Origin: Magnolia sinica
Lineage: Eukaryota > Streptophyta > Magnoliopsida > Magnoliales > Magnoliaceae
Direction: 5' to 3'
Length of the DNA: 64,000 nucleotides
Assembly: GCF_029962835.1 (NCBI RefSeq)
Contig: NC_080582.1
Coordinates: 15,384,032-15,448,031 of the forward strand
Shown: piece after piece, positions 46,095 to 58,182 of the stretch
Layout of the letters: each line of letters opens with the position of its first letter
Numbering within the stretch: the first letter of the stretch is position 1
The notes under the pieces: generated by a model
Seen by the model: the letters and a program-made list of their open reading frames with translations, nothing else
Database searches by the model: none
Told to the model about the DNA's origin: nothing
Position numbers and translations under genes: made by a program

Positions 46095-48144
46095 TGTTGA
46101 GGGTCGAATATTGCATATCAGACCCCGATTACTGCCTGATTTTACGTACACGATAATGCCTAATATTATAATTTAATCGTGTTTTTGTTGCAGGATGTAA
46201 TAAGGAGCTTTGATTGAAAAAGAGTATTAAAAGCATGGATTTAACGCTCCGAAGTCACCAGAGCAAGGAATGGACTCCAGGGGACCGAGATCGATGGATA
46301 TACACGCCAGAGATCCGAGAAAATTGAGAAACTAAAGCTCAAGTGGCCTGAAAGTTAGTCAGAATGCAAGATCACAGGGTTTCCACCATCCACTCGGCTC
46401 GAAACTTCATACATGGCCTGAGGACCATAAATTAACCGTACACGTCAAATTTCAGCCATTAGATCCTCGTGGAAGTGGCCCAACAGAGAGATCAGAGGGC
46501 GCTAGCCATTAAAGAGCATCTTGGCAATCCATAAGCGATTAAGGCTCAAACTTAGGCGTTAGAAAGAGCATGAAAAATAACAAATCCTAGTGAAATTTTG
46601 TGTCATTTGCATGGTGCAATCAGGAGATACTGACGGCAGAAGATATAACAAAAGAGAAGGGCAAATCTGTAAATAGATGTGCCATGCATGGCTTACGTGA
46701 AGCCAATTGTATTTTTAATGGTGAATGTTGTCCATACATCGGTTAAGCGTGTGGCCCACCCTGAAGTCAGATCTACTTTAAACTAGAGGCCATGGGCTAA
46801 CACTATGTACAGGAGCTGATGGAGGGAGTGAATTTCTAGGACAAGCATCACAGTGGACCCCACCTATTTTTTGCGCAAAACGTCCAAACAGAGACGTTTC
46901 GCAGTCCAGTGACGGACATGCTTCCACTCGATTTTGACAGTGGGCCCCACCCATCATTCCATTAGATGATCTAACCCGTCCATTTGCTCTGGAGGATGGC
47001 CAAGACCCTGGATATGATTCCTTTCCGGTCCCATACAAGCGATCGTGTGAATTTCTTATCCAAACGGAAGACGAACGGTGCAATGAAACGTTCCGTGGGC
47101 CACACCGAATCTAACCCAAAACTAGTCAATTCTAAATAGTTTCTCGAGCAGAATCTAATGGACGGTGTGGATCTTTCACCTGACACCAAGAAGTGGAGCC
47201 CACCAACGTCCAGCGTAAGCTCTGTTACGCACGCACCGTCTTCTGCTGTGCCTAAAGGCTACGCACACAAGATGCACCGTTTTCTGTTGCCTATAAGAAG
47301 AAAGAGAAGAGAGGGCGAAGGGTGGAAGCCATGGAGGCATAGCTGGAACGTGCAGGACAGTTACTTTGAAGAAGTTAAGACAGAGAGTTTTTCCCTTTTC
47401 TTAGTTGTATTTTCTATTTTTTTGTTTTAATCTTTTTAATTTGAGGATAGCCTAATCATGGTAGGCTAAACCTCTTAGCTAGGGCTAAGAGGTGAAACTT
47501 GTAGCGTGATGGGAGAACTTGTTGCTTGTGCCTTTTGTTTAGATTGAAGGGGTTTTTGATTTAATTTTATTATGAGAATATTTTTAGTTTTTAATGGCCT
47601 GTTGTGACTGAAATTACAATGGGTTTGTAATGGCTTTGAATATTTCTTTTTACTTTTTTTGATTATGACGTCAGGAAGCCCTGTTGTTCGCCATCGTCTC
47701 CTGGGCATAGTTGGATGTCGGTACCCTTCCTAACCTTCATAATCATCTGATTGGTTGGTAATTAGTTTAATTCTTTTGTTGACTTTATCTCCTGGGCATG
47801 GTTTGGTGATGGAATCCATTCTAATTCATATACCTTTCATCTCTTTAAAATTATATCAGAGGAAGTTCAGTTTAATTTTTATGATTTTTGAAGCAGGCAT
47901 AAGATCTCCCTGATCTCTACAAGTGGATCCTCTTAATTCCTAGTTTCTTATCTCTGATTTCTCTTAAGTTTTATATTAATCTCCTACCATTATTCATCAC
48001 TTTATATTGGATTTAGATTTCGTCTTAAGCTAGTTCCATTTCTACCTAGTTTCAGATAACGTACAAGTATCAGTCCCGTGGGATTCGACCTCGGTCTCAC
48101 CGAGTTTATTACTACATCACAACCCTATACTTGGGGAGTGAACA
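46095..48144 (+). repeat. 3' LTR of element C
   Basis: Starts TGTTGAGGGTCGAATATTGC, ends GGGGAGTGAACA. TATAAG at 47292-47297; stem-loop at 47471-47492. Confidence 0.9.
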
Positions 48145-48149
48145 TGGAC

Positions 48150-49770
48150 CTACGACCTCACACAAGAGACAAATATACAACACCATGGGCCTCACTCAAG
48201 AGCTTAATACACATCACGATGGGCCTTTCACATGGGCCTAACATACATCACAATGGCTCCATAGCCTAGCCCTCAAACACACCACAATGGGCTTCGTACA
48301 ATCATAATGGGCCGCGTCACATGGGGCTAATATGCAACACATGGGCTACATGTACATCACAACGGGCCACATCCATGGGCCTTTATACATCATAATGGGC
48401 CTCAACCCATGGGCAGAATATACATCACAATCGGAATCCACAATCGGCCACGATGATTGGCCTTGATCGATAATCGGCCAATCGACCACAACAATCATAA
48501 TCGGTAGTCGATAATCAGAATCGGCAAATCAGTCACATCAATCAGAATCGATCAATAATCAGCCTCGTTAATTGGTCAAAATGGCCTATGGGAAGGTCAC
48601 AATATGGACATTCAACCATCATCGCCCATCAAAGTGGACATTTAACCAACATTGCTCCCAAGTAGTGGCCCATGTAGAGTCAAACATAAGGTGGACCCAA
48701 ATATCCAACAGGTGGCCTCAAATAGTCATCACAGGTGGGCCTTGCAATGCAGCACGTGGGCCTACACATCACAGTGGGTCGATACATTGGGCCGCACCAT
48801 TAGCCTAATATGCACATCACGGTGGGTCGCATCATTGGGCCGCATCAATGAGCGTCAATCCAACAAGTGGGCCACATCAATGAGTCGCACTAATGGGGCT
48901 CATACACATCAAGTGGGTTACATCAATGGGCCGCACAAATGCACAATAGGTAGACCCGGCACATGCAGCAGATGAGCCCCACCAGATAGTTAGTGTGGAT
49001 ATAGAATGCATACATCTAGTGGGTCACACATCCCACGGACGGTGTGAATAAAACATACATCGAGGCTGGCCCTATATGACCTGGACGGTTAGGGTGGAAC
49101 ATATGAGGTGGGCTCTGCTCACGGGTTCCAAATACATTACAATGGGCCTTACCAAATGGGCTTTGAATACATCTCAATGGGCCTCAACCCATGGGCCCTA
49201 ATATATATCATAATGGGGTGCCTGCCCTGGATGGCGTGGATAAAAATACATCATGGTGCATCCCATCCAAATAGTTGGACAGTATGGATATAAAAACATA
49301 TATATCATGTGGGATCCATGTGTACAACGGATGCATCAAGGTGGGCCTCACACAGATGGATTGTATAGAACGAAATACATATGTCACATGGGTTCCACAT
49401 CCCACGACCAGAAATTGGGTGGTGAGGGTAAATAAATACATCATGATGGCCCACACTGCATATGGACGGTACGCTTATTCAACACATAATATCATATAGT
49501 AAGGAGGGCTCCACCGTCCCGTAGTTGCTGAACGATGTGAATAAGGAGTGCATGCATCCAGATGGGCACCTCGAATGGACCACAAAATACATCAAAGTGG
49601 GCCCAACAAATGGGTTAGAAAACACATCAAAGTGGGCCTCATAACATGGGCCTCCTATACATTAAGGTGGGCCCCATTGGACGGGCCACAATAAATCAAG
49701 ATGGGCCCCCCTCACATGGTCATACGTATATCAAATGGGCCACACCAAATAAAAGTGGTGATAATGATTT
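48150..49770. repeat. degenerate short tandem array within the long LTR
   Basis: Dozens of irregular units of about 20-35 bp built on ACATCACAATGGGCC / ACATGGGCC, with a patch of AATCGGCC-like units at about 48425-48560. A block starting GTGGACATTTA-CC-ACATTGC occurs at 39888 and again at 48631, showing internal duplication on both sides of element C. Confidence 0.6.
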
Positions 49771-50200
49771 CCACCATTTAAGTTCCTAATGTCCACCATA
49801 ACATATGTTTCCCATCCAACATATTCATAAATTAACGTAATGATAGATGAAGTGGAACAAATATCAGCTTAATAGGAAACTCCCATGGCCCCTTAGAAAT
49901 TATGAACAGTGGAAGTCATTGTTCCCTACCTTGAATGGTGGGGTCCACTTAAACTTTAGATCTGACTTATTTATTTATTTTTGTTTTTGTTTTTTGTCTC
50001 AAGCTTGTTAAGACAAGCTTGCTAAATGGTTGGATGGTTTGGGTGCAACACATGCATCAAGGGCGGGGTCCACATGAGCTATGGATCTGACTCATTATTT
50101 AGCTCATGCCATGAAATGAGCTTTCAAGATGGACGGACAGCTTGGATGCAACACATGCATTATGGTGGGTCCCATGAAGGCCCACGATCATGTACATATA
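49770..50200. repeat. palindromic repeat fragments within the long LTR, copy j
   Basis: GGTGGGGTCCACTTAAAC, TTTAGATCTGAC, then a second half-copy with GAGCTATGGATCTGACTC and ATTATGGTGGGTCCC. Confidence 0.5.
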
Positions 50201-50204
50201 CTAT

Positions 50205-50246
50205 AATATAATATAAAATCTATATATAATATATATAATATATACA

Positions 50247-50278
<32 letters not shown>

Positions 50279-50292
50279 CACGCACACACATC
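50205..50292. repeat. TA then CA microsatellite
   Basis: Alternating TA with TAATATA variants passes into (CA)n at about 50264-50290. Confidence 0.8.
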
Positions 50293-51231
50293 AGCCCCAC
50301 ACGTGGGGTGGTCCCACCGTCCAGATGTGGACGGTGTAAGTAAAACACATACATCACTGGTGGGTTCCACATGGGGCCCACCATAATGTTTAAATGTCGT
50401 CCAACTTGTTAATAGCGTCGCATGATCATGGGACCCACTACAATATTTACTTGCATCCAATCTGTTGATAAAGTCACATGGGCCAGGGGCCCACTGCAAT
50501 GTTTACTTGCCATACAACCTGTTTATAAGGTCACGTGGGCCTGGGCCCACCGTGATATTTATTTCCCACCCAACTTGTTGATTGGGTCACATGGATAGGG
50601 AGCCCACTGTGGTGTGGTTCACTAATCCAGTCCACCCATTATCTGTGTCCCACCTGGATGAGGGTCCAGACCAAGTTTCAGCCTCATCCAAATTTCAGGT
50701 AGGCCCCACCAAATATTTTTATATGTTTTAGGCATGTCTTCACATGATTTTAGATGATATGGCCCACCTGAGTTCCGTATACGGCTGATTTTTGGGTAGG
50801 CCATAGCTGGGAGGAAGACCCACCAAATGCACGGTTCTGATGTTCACACACATCACGGTGGGACCCATGGCTGGGACCTGTGGTCCCTGCCCGTCTGGCG
50901 TTCAAATCTTTTTTTTTTTTTTATATTCCTGTGGTTTTTCATATATAGGGCCCGGATTTGAAAAATCCAACCCGTCTATTGGGTTCTACGGCCCCAAATC
51001 AACCTAATGAGACCAATATAAGACCTATTTTTAATGCATAGAAGAATCACGGTGGGTTCTAACGGCAATACCACTATTTCCTATGGTATGGCCCGCTTGA
51101 CTATCAGATCGGTCTCAAATTTCGTCTCAACGCTTAAAATAGGCTAAGGAATGGGATGGACGGTGTAGATTAGTTCTATGCATCAAGGTGGGGCCTGTAT
51201 GAGTGACCCACCCTAAACTTTAAAAAGCAAA

Positions 51232-51234
<3 letters not shown>

Positions 51235-51296
<62 letters not shown>
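51235..51296. repeat. TA microsatellite
   Basis: About 31 uninterrupted TA units. Confidence 0.95.
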
Positions 51297-51298
<2 letters not shown>

Positions 51299-52247
51299 AC
51301 ACGCACACACACCCCACACACTCACGCCTTAGTGGGCCATCCTCACGTCCAGCGTCCCTGGACGCTGGACGACATGCATAAACACAGTGGTAGGTCCCAC
51401 GCCGATGTGGCCATATTTCATCAAAGTGGGTCCTCACATGAATGAGGCCCACCTGATTTAAATCAAACCGATACTTGTGTATTTCCACCGCCATAAGGTA
51501 GGGCCCACATGACTTGGACGGTTTGGATAAAACATACCTCAAGGTGGGGTTCATTCAAGTGGGCCACACATCACACAAGAAAAAAGAAAAATGAGAAGGA
51601 GAGAGAGAGAGAAGCACCCACATGATCTTCTCATTCTTCTTCTTCCCATGGGTTCATAAGCCTTCCAGGACTCCTTCCAATGGTGGAGATGGGCTTCTAA
51701 GGGTTAGATTAGGAGGGATCTAAAGGTAAGAGGGTTGGAAATGGAGCTTGCTTAGGACGTCTATGGCTAGCAATGGAAGTGAAGAAGAAGAGAGAGAGTG
51801 AGAGGATAGAGAGAGTGAAAGGATGGGTTGTAAGAGGTGTAATAATGAGTTTTGAAAAAAGAGAGAGCATTTATAGGGTAGGCTAGGTAAGGGGGATAAG
51901 TTAGGTTGTAGAATAGGGTGATGTCATCCCTAGGATGACATCATCTTCATTATGATTATGGGAAAACGTGTACACCATGGCCCGCAACGTGCGGTCCATC
52001 GCTATGATCGTATACGGGTCATATCTTGGGATCTAGACGTCGGATTGATGCACGAGACGCGGCATCGGAATCGTAGCGACGACATGGTCGCAATGGCATA
52101 GGTCTCGGGTCGAACCGACTCGGGTGTATAGGGTGTGACTCGCGGTCAAGCGCAAATGAAATCTACAGGTCGAGGGTCGCCAAAATTCGACCGAGAGGAC
52201 CGCAGAGGCATACGAAACGGTACGAGCTAGGATACGGGTCTTACATC

Positions 52248-52481
52248 AACTATTGAAGGTTAAGATGAGAGGCATCCTAATTCAGTAAGAATTGCAACAC
52301 GCTCTCCTTGACAAGGCAAAACATCGTGCATTTATGACTGATGAAGAGTGTGATTAACTAAACGAGGGGCTTACAACCTCAATATAATTGTATCTAGTAG
52401 ACAATGTCCTTGATTAAAAAACCATCGTAGGGGTATGGACAAAACTAGATAATTTTTATATGAAGAAATTCCTAGGTAGCA

Positions 52482-52575
<94 letters not shown>

Positions 52576-52642
52576 ACAAAACTAGATAATTTGTATATGA
52601 AGAAATCCCCAGATAGTTTATTGAAGAAATCCCTAGGTAGCA

Positions 52643-52678
<36 letters not shown>

Positions 52679-53340
52679 AAGTGGACTCTTGCCACAGAAG
52701 TTTCATTAAACATGAACATTTACAAACATTCGAGTGGGATCCAACAAAAAGGCTCCGGACCACACTTATCATAAGCCACAAGCTATATTTTGGGCCTTAT
52801 AGCTTGAGGATGGAACTAAGAAAATTAAAAAGAAATTCTATAATCTTAAGATGACAGAGGGGCCTGACATTAATGAACACGAACACTTTCAGCAAATTTT
52901 ATATAAACTAACAAATGTGGATGTTAAGATCAAAGAGAAAGATCATGCCTTGAATATTTTGAATTCGCTTCCACTATATTTCGCGCGAGAATATGGGAGA
53001 CACGCTGATCCACAGTATGGATACCATCGATGTAAGGACTATCATCTTAACCTTTCATGAGAAGCAGTTAAGATAGAAGGACAACGATAGAGGTACCTCT
53101 ATGGATGCATTGGTTATTAGGAGAATGAATACTAAAAGGGAGAAGTGTAATTCTCAATCGCGATCTAAATTGAAAGGGAAGGATAAGAAGAAGTACTGGA
53201 ATTGTGTAATGACATGGCATATGAAGGAGGACTACGGGAACCTTAAATCTCAAAAGGAAAAAAATAATAATCAAAGAATGTGCTAAAAGAGGCCGACACA
53301 ATGCAATCATGCGAGGAGGTTGATGGAGGTGAAGTCTTGA
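52248..53340 (+). pseudogene. copia gag, main part
   Basis: Broken frames give [57 protein letters not shown] then FQQILYKLTNVDVKIKEKDH and LNILNSLPLYF. The zinc-knuckle part reads KYWNCVMTWHMKEDY with the first and last Cys lost. All are landmarks of copia gag. It is expanded by two TA microsatellites (52485-52573, 52645-52675) lying after duplicated gag codons GSSLYI. Confidence 0.75.
52434..52675. repeat. duplicated gag segment with TA microsatellites
   Basis: ATGGACAAAACTAGATAATT to GGTAGCAGTCTATATA occurs at about 52434-52490 and again at 52572-52650, the second with a 24-base internal duplication. Each copy runs into a (TA)n tract: 52485-52573 and 52645-52675. Confidence 0.8.
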
Positions 53341-54190
53341 TTGCATCCAAATTTGGTTAGCTTAGTAACGACTGGATTTTGGATTCGATGGCCTCATACC
53401 ACACGACTTCTCACACTAATTGGTTCACCACATACAACGAGTACAATTGTGGACATGTTTTCATGGGAAATGATAATATTTGTAAAGTTATTGGAATCAG
53501 TTCAATGCGCATCAGAATGTTCGATGGGGTGGACCATATTCTAAAAGATGTTCAACACATTCTGGAGCTTCCAGTGGGGCGTAAAGTGATCGGTTATAAG
53601 TAGATTTACAATAAGAAATGGGATAGATACAAGGCAAGTTTGGTTGCGAAAGGGTATACGTAAAAGGAGAATGTCGACTTTAGTGAGATTTTCACCCCTG
53701 TAGTCAAGCAGGTGTCTATCATATTTGTATTGGAGATAGTTGTTCAATACAACCCGGAATAAGAACAGATGGATGTGAGAACTACTTTCCTATATGGGGA
53801 GTTGGAGAAACACATTTACATGGAGCAACTAGAAGGGTTCAAAGTGAAGGGGATAAGAATAAATTTTGTACGTTGAGAAGGTTTTTATATGGGCTGAAAT
53901 AGTCACCTAGGCAGTGGTATAAAAGATTTTTTACTTTCATGATAGGTTATCGATTTACCAAAAGTGAATATGATCATTATATTTATTATAAGACATTAAA
54001 TGATGGAAAGTTCATCGTACGAGTATTGTACGTAGATGACATGCCCATTGCCAGCCATAATATATTTGATATCGAAATGTTGAAGACTTAGTTGTTAAAG
54101 ACATTTGATATGAAAGATTTGGGGGCTGCAAAGAAGATTCTCGGCATATATATTTATATAGACAGACAAAGGAGCAGGCTACGGTTATCA
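53341..54190 (+). pseudogene. copia protease joined to RT, integrase missing
   Basis: Protease: DWILDSMASYHTTSHTNWF, where DSGAS is expected, so the active-site Gly is Met. It continues CGHVFMGNDNICKVIGISS and MRIRMFDGVDHILKDVQHI, then passes within about 20 residues into the RT start (GRKVIGYK, IYNKKWDRYKASLVAKGYT). Next FSEIFTPVVK, then VLYVDDMPIASHN with catalytic YVDD (about 54027-54045). The GAG-pre-integrase and integrase domains (about 400 residues) are deleted. Many stops. Cut at 54190 by element D. Confidence 0.8.
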
Positions 54191-56370
54191 TGATGAGTAT
54201 CGAATGTTGCATCTCAGACCCCAGTAATTGCCTGATTTTACGTACATGATAAGGTTTAATGCCATATTTTAATCGTGTTTTTATTACAAGATGAAATCAG
54301 GAGTGTGTACTGAAAGATGATGTTAAGAACATAGATTTGGCGCTCCAAAATTACCAGAGCACGGGATGGACTCCAGAAAACCAATAGTGAAGATTTTACA
54401 CGCCTGAGATTGAGGAAAGCAAGGCAAAGGGGCTCGAAAAGGGTCTAGAATGCAAGATCACATGTTTCCCGCCATCCGATCAACTCGAAACTTCATACAC
54501 GTGATGGGGACCATAAATTAACCGTACATATTAAATTTCAGCCATTAAAGATCTCGGGAAGTGGTCTAACGGCCAGATCAGCCCCTTAATTCATTAAGTG
54601 GGGCCCGCTGGATATCTGGATATACATCAATTTTGGTCCTGACGGTGGAAATAATATGAGAAAAAGGATGGACGGTGCAGATTTCTCAAAAACATTACAG
54701 TGGGCCCTGTGTATGCAGAGTGTGCATCGTGCACACTTGCACCGGCTGCGCACCGCACCGCTGGGACGGTCAGCGAGAGCGCTGACCCGTCTCTCTCTCT
54801 CGCCGCTGCAGCGTCCGAGGAACCGAACCGCGGTCGTCGGTTGTGGGGCCCACCTAGTGTCCAAATGGACAATCCAAACCGTCCATCCGCTTCCTGGGGC
54901 AGTTATAACCATCGCCTAGATGTCCGTTTGGTTCCATGCATGTGTACAGACGTTGATCGCTGAAAAACGCAAAACGGACGGTGAGTTCAAAACTCTGTGG
55001 GCCACCGCAACTCTAACTCGAAATTGGGCATTCCTAGCCATTTTTTTCATCCTCCATGCAATGGACGGAGTGGATTATTGAAATAATTATCAAAATGAGT
55101 CCCACCATTGCCACGGAAGTTGGTTTGGCGTCCGCGAAACGCACGGACGCTGCCAGTTTTTGCAGAAATTAGTGGGCCCCGTACGTCACCCGTACGGCCT
55201 ATCTGATCCGTCCATCGTGTAGAGGGCTTCGAGAGCTTCAAAACCATGTTGATATTCCTCGCCCATGCGTACACACGTGTGCGGTATAGAGGCCAAAAGT
55301 AGACTGCCCCGAAACGTTCAAAACTGAGTTTTTTGAGATTTCTTCTGTGGGCCGCGCTAATGGACCTTCAAAACCACCCATTCTTGACTGAAATTTCGTT
55401 CTGAATCCAATGGAAGGGGTGGATTTTCCAGAAAATACCTCTGTGGGGCCCACCGATCACGGCTGCAAAAATTTGTACTCCGAGTCCTTCTACGACTCTG
55501 CCACCGACCCCAGCCATCCAGCAGCTATAAAAGGGGAGTTTTGGACGTGGGAAAGGCATTCAGAACCAGGGGATTCCAGATCTGGAGCAAGGGAGAGAAG
55601 AAAGAGAAGAAAGAAGAGAGAGAGAGAGATTGTTTGGTTTGACGTTTCTTTTATGAATTTTATTTAATATTTTTTATAGATTTTATGGGTCACTAATCTC
55701 TCAGCTAGGGCTGAGATGAAGCCCCTAATTTGATTAGCTCTTGTATTGGTTGATTTACTTTGAATTTCAATTAATTTGTTTCTTTCTTTAAGTGGGCTTT
55801 ATGGGTTTAAATTCTATACTTCTCCATCTATGAACTTGATTAAAGTATATATATGGATGTTGTTTGGATGCTTATTATAGGTGCTTGTGTCTGATCAAGA
55901 ACAAGTTTCCTATAGAGGAAGAAACAGGGTGCTTTAATGAATGTACATTCCATGTACCCGACTAAGGATATGGGATATGTCATTCATGGCATTGCTTAAA
56001 GGAATTAGACAGTTTGTATGCCCGATTAAGGACACAGATTGTGCTTTCTCTGTATAAGTGGTATCAATCTAGATCAAGGTGAATCAACAGACAAAACAAG
56101 GGTTAGGATAATTAGGGGTGGATTCGAAAGTCCTAGTGCTCTCTATCTGATTGAATTTTCTTCCCTGTTCTTAATTAATTGTTTTTCATAAAATTGTGCT
56201 TAGTAATTCATTCCATTATTTGTTGGATTAGTTAAGGAGAATCATAGATTTGAATTGTGACGACCAGTCCTCGTGGGAACGATCTCGTAATACGTACCGT
56301 ATCTGCATCTGATTCGTATACTTGCGAGTTTAAAAATCATTTAAATCGTGTTGGTTTAAATAAAACATTA
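54191..56370 (+). repeat. 5' LTR of element D
   Basis: Starts TGATGAGTATCGAATGTTGC, ends AAAACATTA. TATAAAAG box at 55526-55533, then a GA-rich start region (55584-55630) and a stem-loop at 55699-55716. Related to the LTR of element C along its first 100 bases. Confidence 0.9.
55699..55716 (+). promoter_or_regulatory. LTR stem-loop of element D
   Basis: TCTCAGC pairs with GCTGAGA around the loop TAGG. Compared with element C (TCTTAGC / GCTAAGA), a T-A pair has become C-G on both sides. Also at 62778-62795 in the 3' LTR. Confidence 0.7.
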
Positions 56371-56376
56371 AGTTTT

Positions 56377-56394
56377 TGGCGCCGTTGCTGGGGA
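56377..56394 (+). promoter_or_regulatory. primer binding site, tRNA-Asp, element D
   Basis: TGGCGCCGTTGCTGGGGA, 6 nt after the 5' LTR, matches the complement of the plant tRNA-Asp 3' end with one mismatch. Confidence 0.85.
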
Positions 56395-57069
56395 CTGTTT
56401 CGGTCCAATTGGATTTAAGATTCTCTCTTATCATAATTCATAGTCTTAGGTTTTTTTACTACCTTTAGGTTAAATTTTTTAGAAACTAACCTATTTCCTG
56501 TTTTGTAGGGACCTGACATAAACTACTAATTTGGTAATCTCTTTCCAAATTTTCTATTTTTTTCTAATTTCTATTTTTAGAATTAAGGTTTTATTTTTTT
56601 AGAAAGTTTCTATTTCTAGGCTATTTTATTTTATTTTTAGAAATTTCCTATTTTCTAATTCTAGATTCTGATTCTTCTTTCAAGTAACTTTCTATTTTCT
56701 AGTTTTAGAAATTTTTTCCCTTTTTAGAAACTTAGTTTTTATTTCTAAGATTATAAACTTTCTTTTTTAGAAATTAACCGTTGCTTAGGAATTTTTTTTT
56801 CTAGCATTATTTTAGTAAATTTAATTTATTTTTGTTTTCTTTTTGTTTACAGGAATTAAGGAAGGAAGCTGCTAAATAACATTGTCTTCAAAAGGAGGAG
56901 CTCTCAAATCTTCAGACATTCATCATCTCCTTTTCTCGGGTTCTTCTTTCCAATTCTCATTTACATAGCTTTCTCTTGTTTTTAGGAATTCATAACTTTT
57001 TCCTTTAGTTTTATTCATCTTAGGTTGCATCTTAGTTTAGTTTTCTTTCTTATATTGATAACATAGTTT
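56395..57069 (+). other. T-rich leader of element D
   Basis: TTTTTAGAAACT-type repeats, with CCTGTTTTGTAGGGACCTGA near 56495 and a second T-rich tract ending TTTACAGG near 56852. No coding signal before ATG 57070. Confidence 0.6.
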
Positions 57070-58182
57070 ATGCTAGGACGTAGATCTCTGAACATAGAAC
57101 TAGCACCGTTTGATCCTGAGATTGAAAGAACAATTCGTGAAAGATTGAGAAATAATCCTGTTGAAATGGCGAATGAGACTGAAGTTAAAGCTCTTAAAGA
57201 TTATTCAGCTCCTGTCCAATTTAATGCGCCTTCATGCATAGTGTTGCCAACCACTACGGCAGCACACTTTGAACTTAAACCTGGAGTCATACAATTGTTG
57301 CCATCCTTTTATGGATTGGACAAGGAGGACCCATATCATCATGTGAAAGAATTCTTAAACATTTGCTCCACCTTTAAGTTCCAAAACTTCTCAGACGATT
57401 CGATCCGCCTACGCTTGTTTCCTTTTTCTTTGAAGGATAAGGCGAAAGCATGGTTGAATTCTCTAGAAGTTGGATCTATCACTACATGGGACCAACTGTC
57501 TAAGAAGTTCTTAAACAAGTTCTTCCCGTTCACAAAACCAATGCCCTCCGTAGAGAAATTACTAACTTCACACAAAAAGAGGGCGAGCACTTTCATGAAT
57601 GTTGGGAAAGATGGAAGGACTTGCTTCTTAAATGTCCTCACCATGGTTTTGAGAAGTGGCAACAAGTTCAATACTTCTATGACGGTCTGACACCACAGAA
57701 CCGTCGCATGGTTGATGCCACCAGTGGAGGGTCATTCATGACCAAAAGTGATGTCGAAGCGTGGAACTTCTTTGAAACCTTGTGCGAAAATTCCCAGCAA
57801 TGGGATTATTCAAATAGAGGTGACAGAAGTCCCCAACCACAAAAGAGAGGTGGTATATATGAGATAGGAGTCATGCCAGAGCTGAGCGCCAAGCTTGATA
57901 CCTGACAAAGAAAGTTGATGCTCTGGTATTAAATAATGGACCACCACAAACAGCTCAAGTCGAAGCATATGCCACATGTTCTAGTCCTGCCCATCCTATG
58001 CAGTCTTGTCCATCTGGTGCAGCATTCCCAGAACTTCTCTCTGAACAAGTTCATGCTATGAACACTTTTCAAAAATCTGGGAATGATCCTTACTCAAACA
58101 CATACAACCCAGGGTGGGCTAGACATCCAAATTTCTCTTGGGCAAAAGGACCACAACAAGGAGGACCATCTGAAATCCTCCC
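57070..58182 (+). pseudogene. gag of element D, frameshifted
   Basis: From ATG 57070 (MLGRRSLNIELAPFDPEIER), through VKALKDYSAP, SCIVLPTTTAAHFELKPGVI, FYGLDKEDPYHHVKEFLNIC and LKDKAKAWLNSLEVGSITTW: the Athila-type capsid, forming the particle around the RNA. A one-base loss in the A-run near 57535 shifts the frame; it continues NFTQKEGEHFHECWERWKDL and PQNRRMVDATSGGSFM. Further shifts lie near 57900 and 58165. The knuckle reads YATCSSPAHPMQSC, with Tyr for the first Cys. Confidence 0.85.

Larger units (their letters stand above)
39951..48144 (+). mobile_element. Athila-like non-autonomous LTR retrotransposon (element C)
   Basis: Two LTRs of about 2.04 kb with TG...CA ends and a perfect TGGAC duplication (39946-39950 and 48145-48149). 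A tRNA-Asp primer site follows the 5' LTR and TTGGGGGTTG precedes the 3' LTR. The interior (41990-46094) has a T-rich leader, one unusual acidic coding region and a long 3' block shared with element D, but no protease, RT, RNase H or integrase. LTRs differ by a few percent by eye. Confidence 0.9.
38088..52245 (-). mobile_element. very long gypsy-type LTR, interrupted by element C
   Basis: The minus strand begins TGTAAGACCCGTATCC at 52245 and has a CTATAAATG promoter box at 51868-51875 followed by CT-rich leader. At the far end (38250-38400) it reads AAGCTTTCTATAAGC and GAGCTTGGAGCGTGCGG. Start and style recall Tekay-type chromovirus LTRs (inference). Without element C it is about 6 kb. No internal coding region was found, so it may be solo. 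The left end is uncertain and no 5-bp duplication was found. Confidence 0.5.

Noticed and set aside
52371..52781. 136-codon minus-strand frame rich in Tyr-Ile repeats
   Set aside because: It is the translation of the TA microsatellites in decayed copia gag, not a protein.
54586..54963. Overlapping frames of 80-108 codons on both strands in the LTR of element D
   Set aside because: They lie in the C+G-rich LTR part, differ completely in the 3' LTR, and have no recognisable motif.
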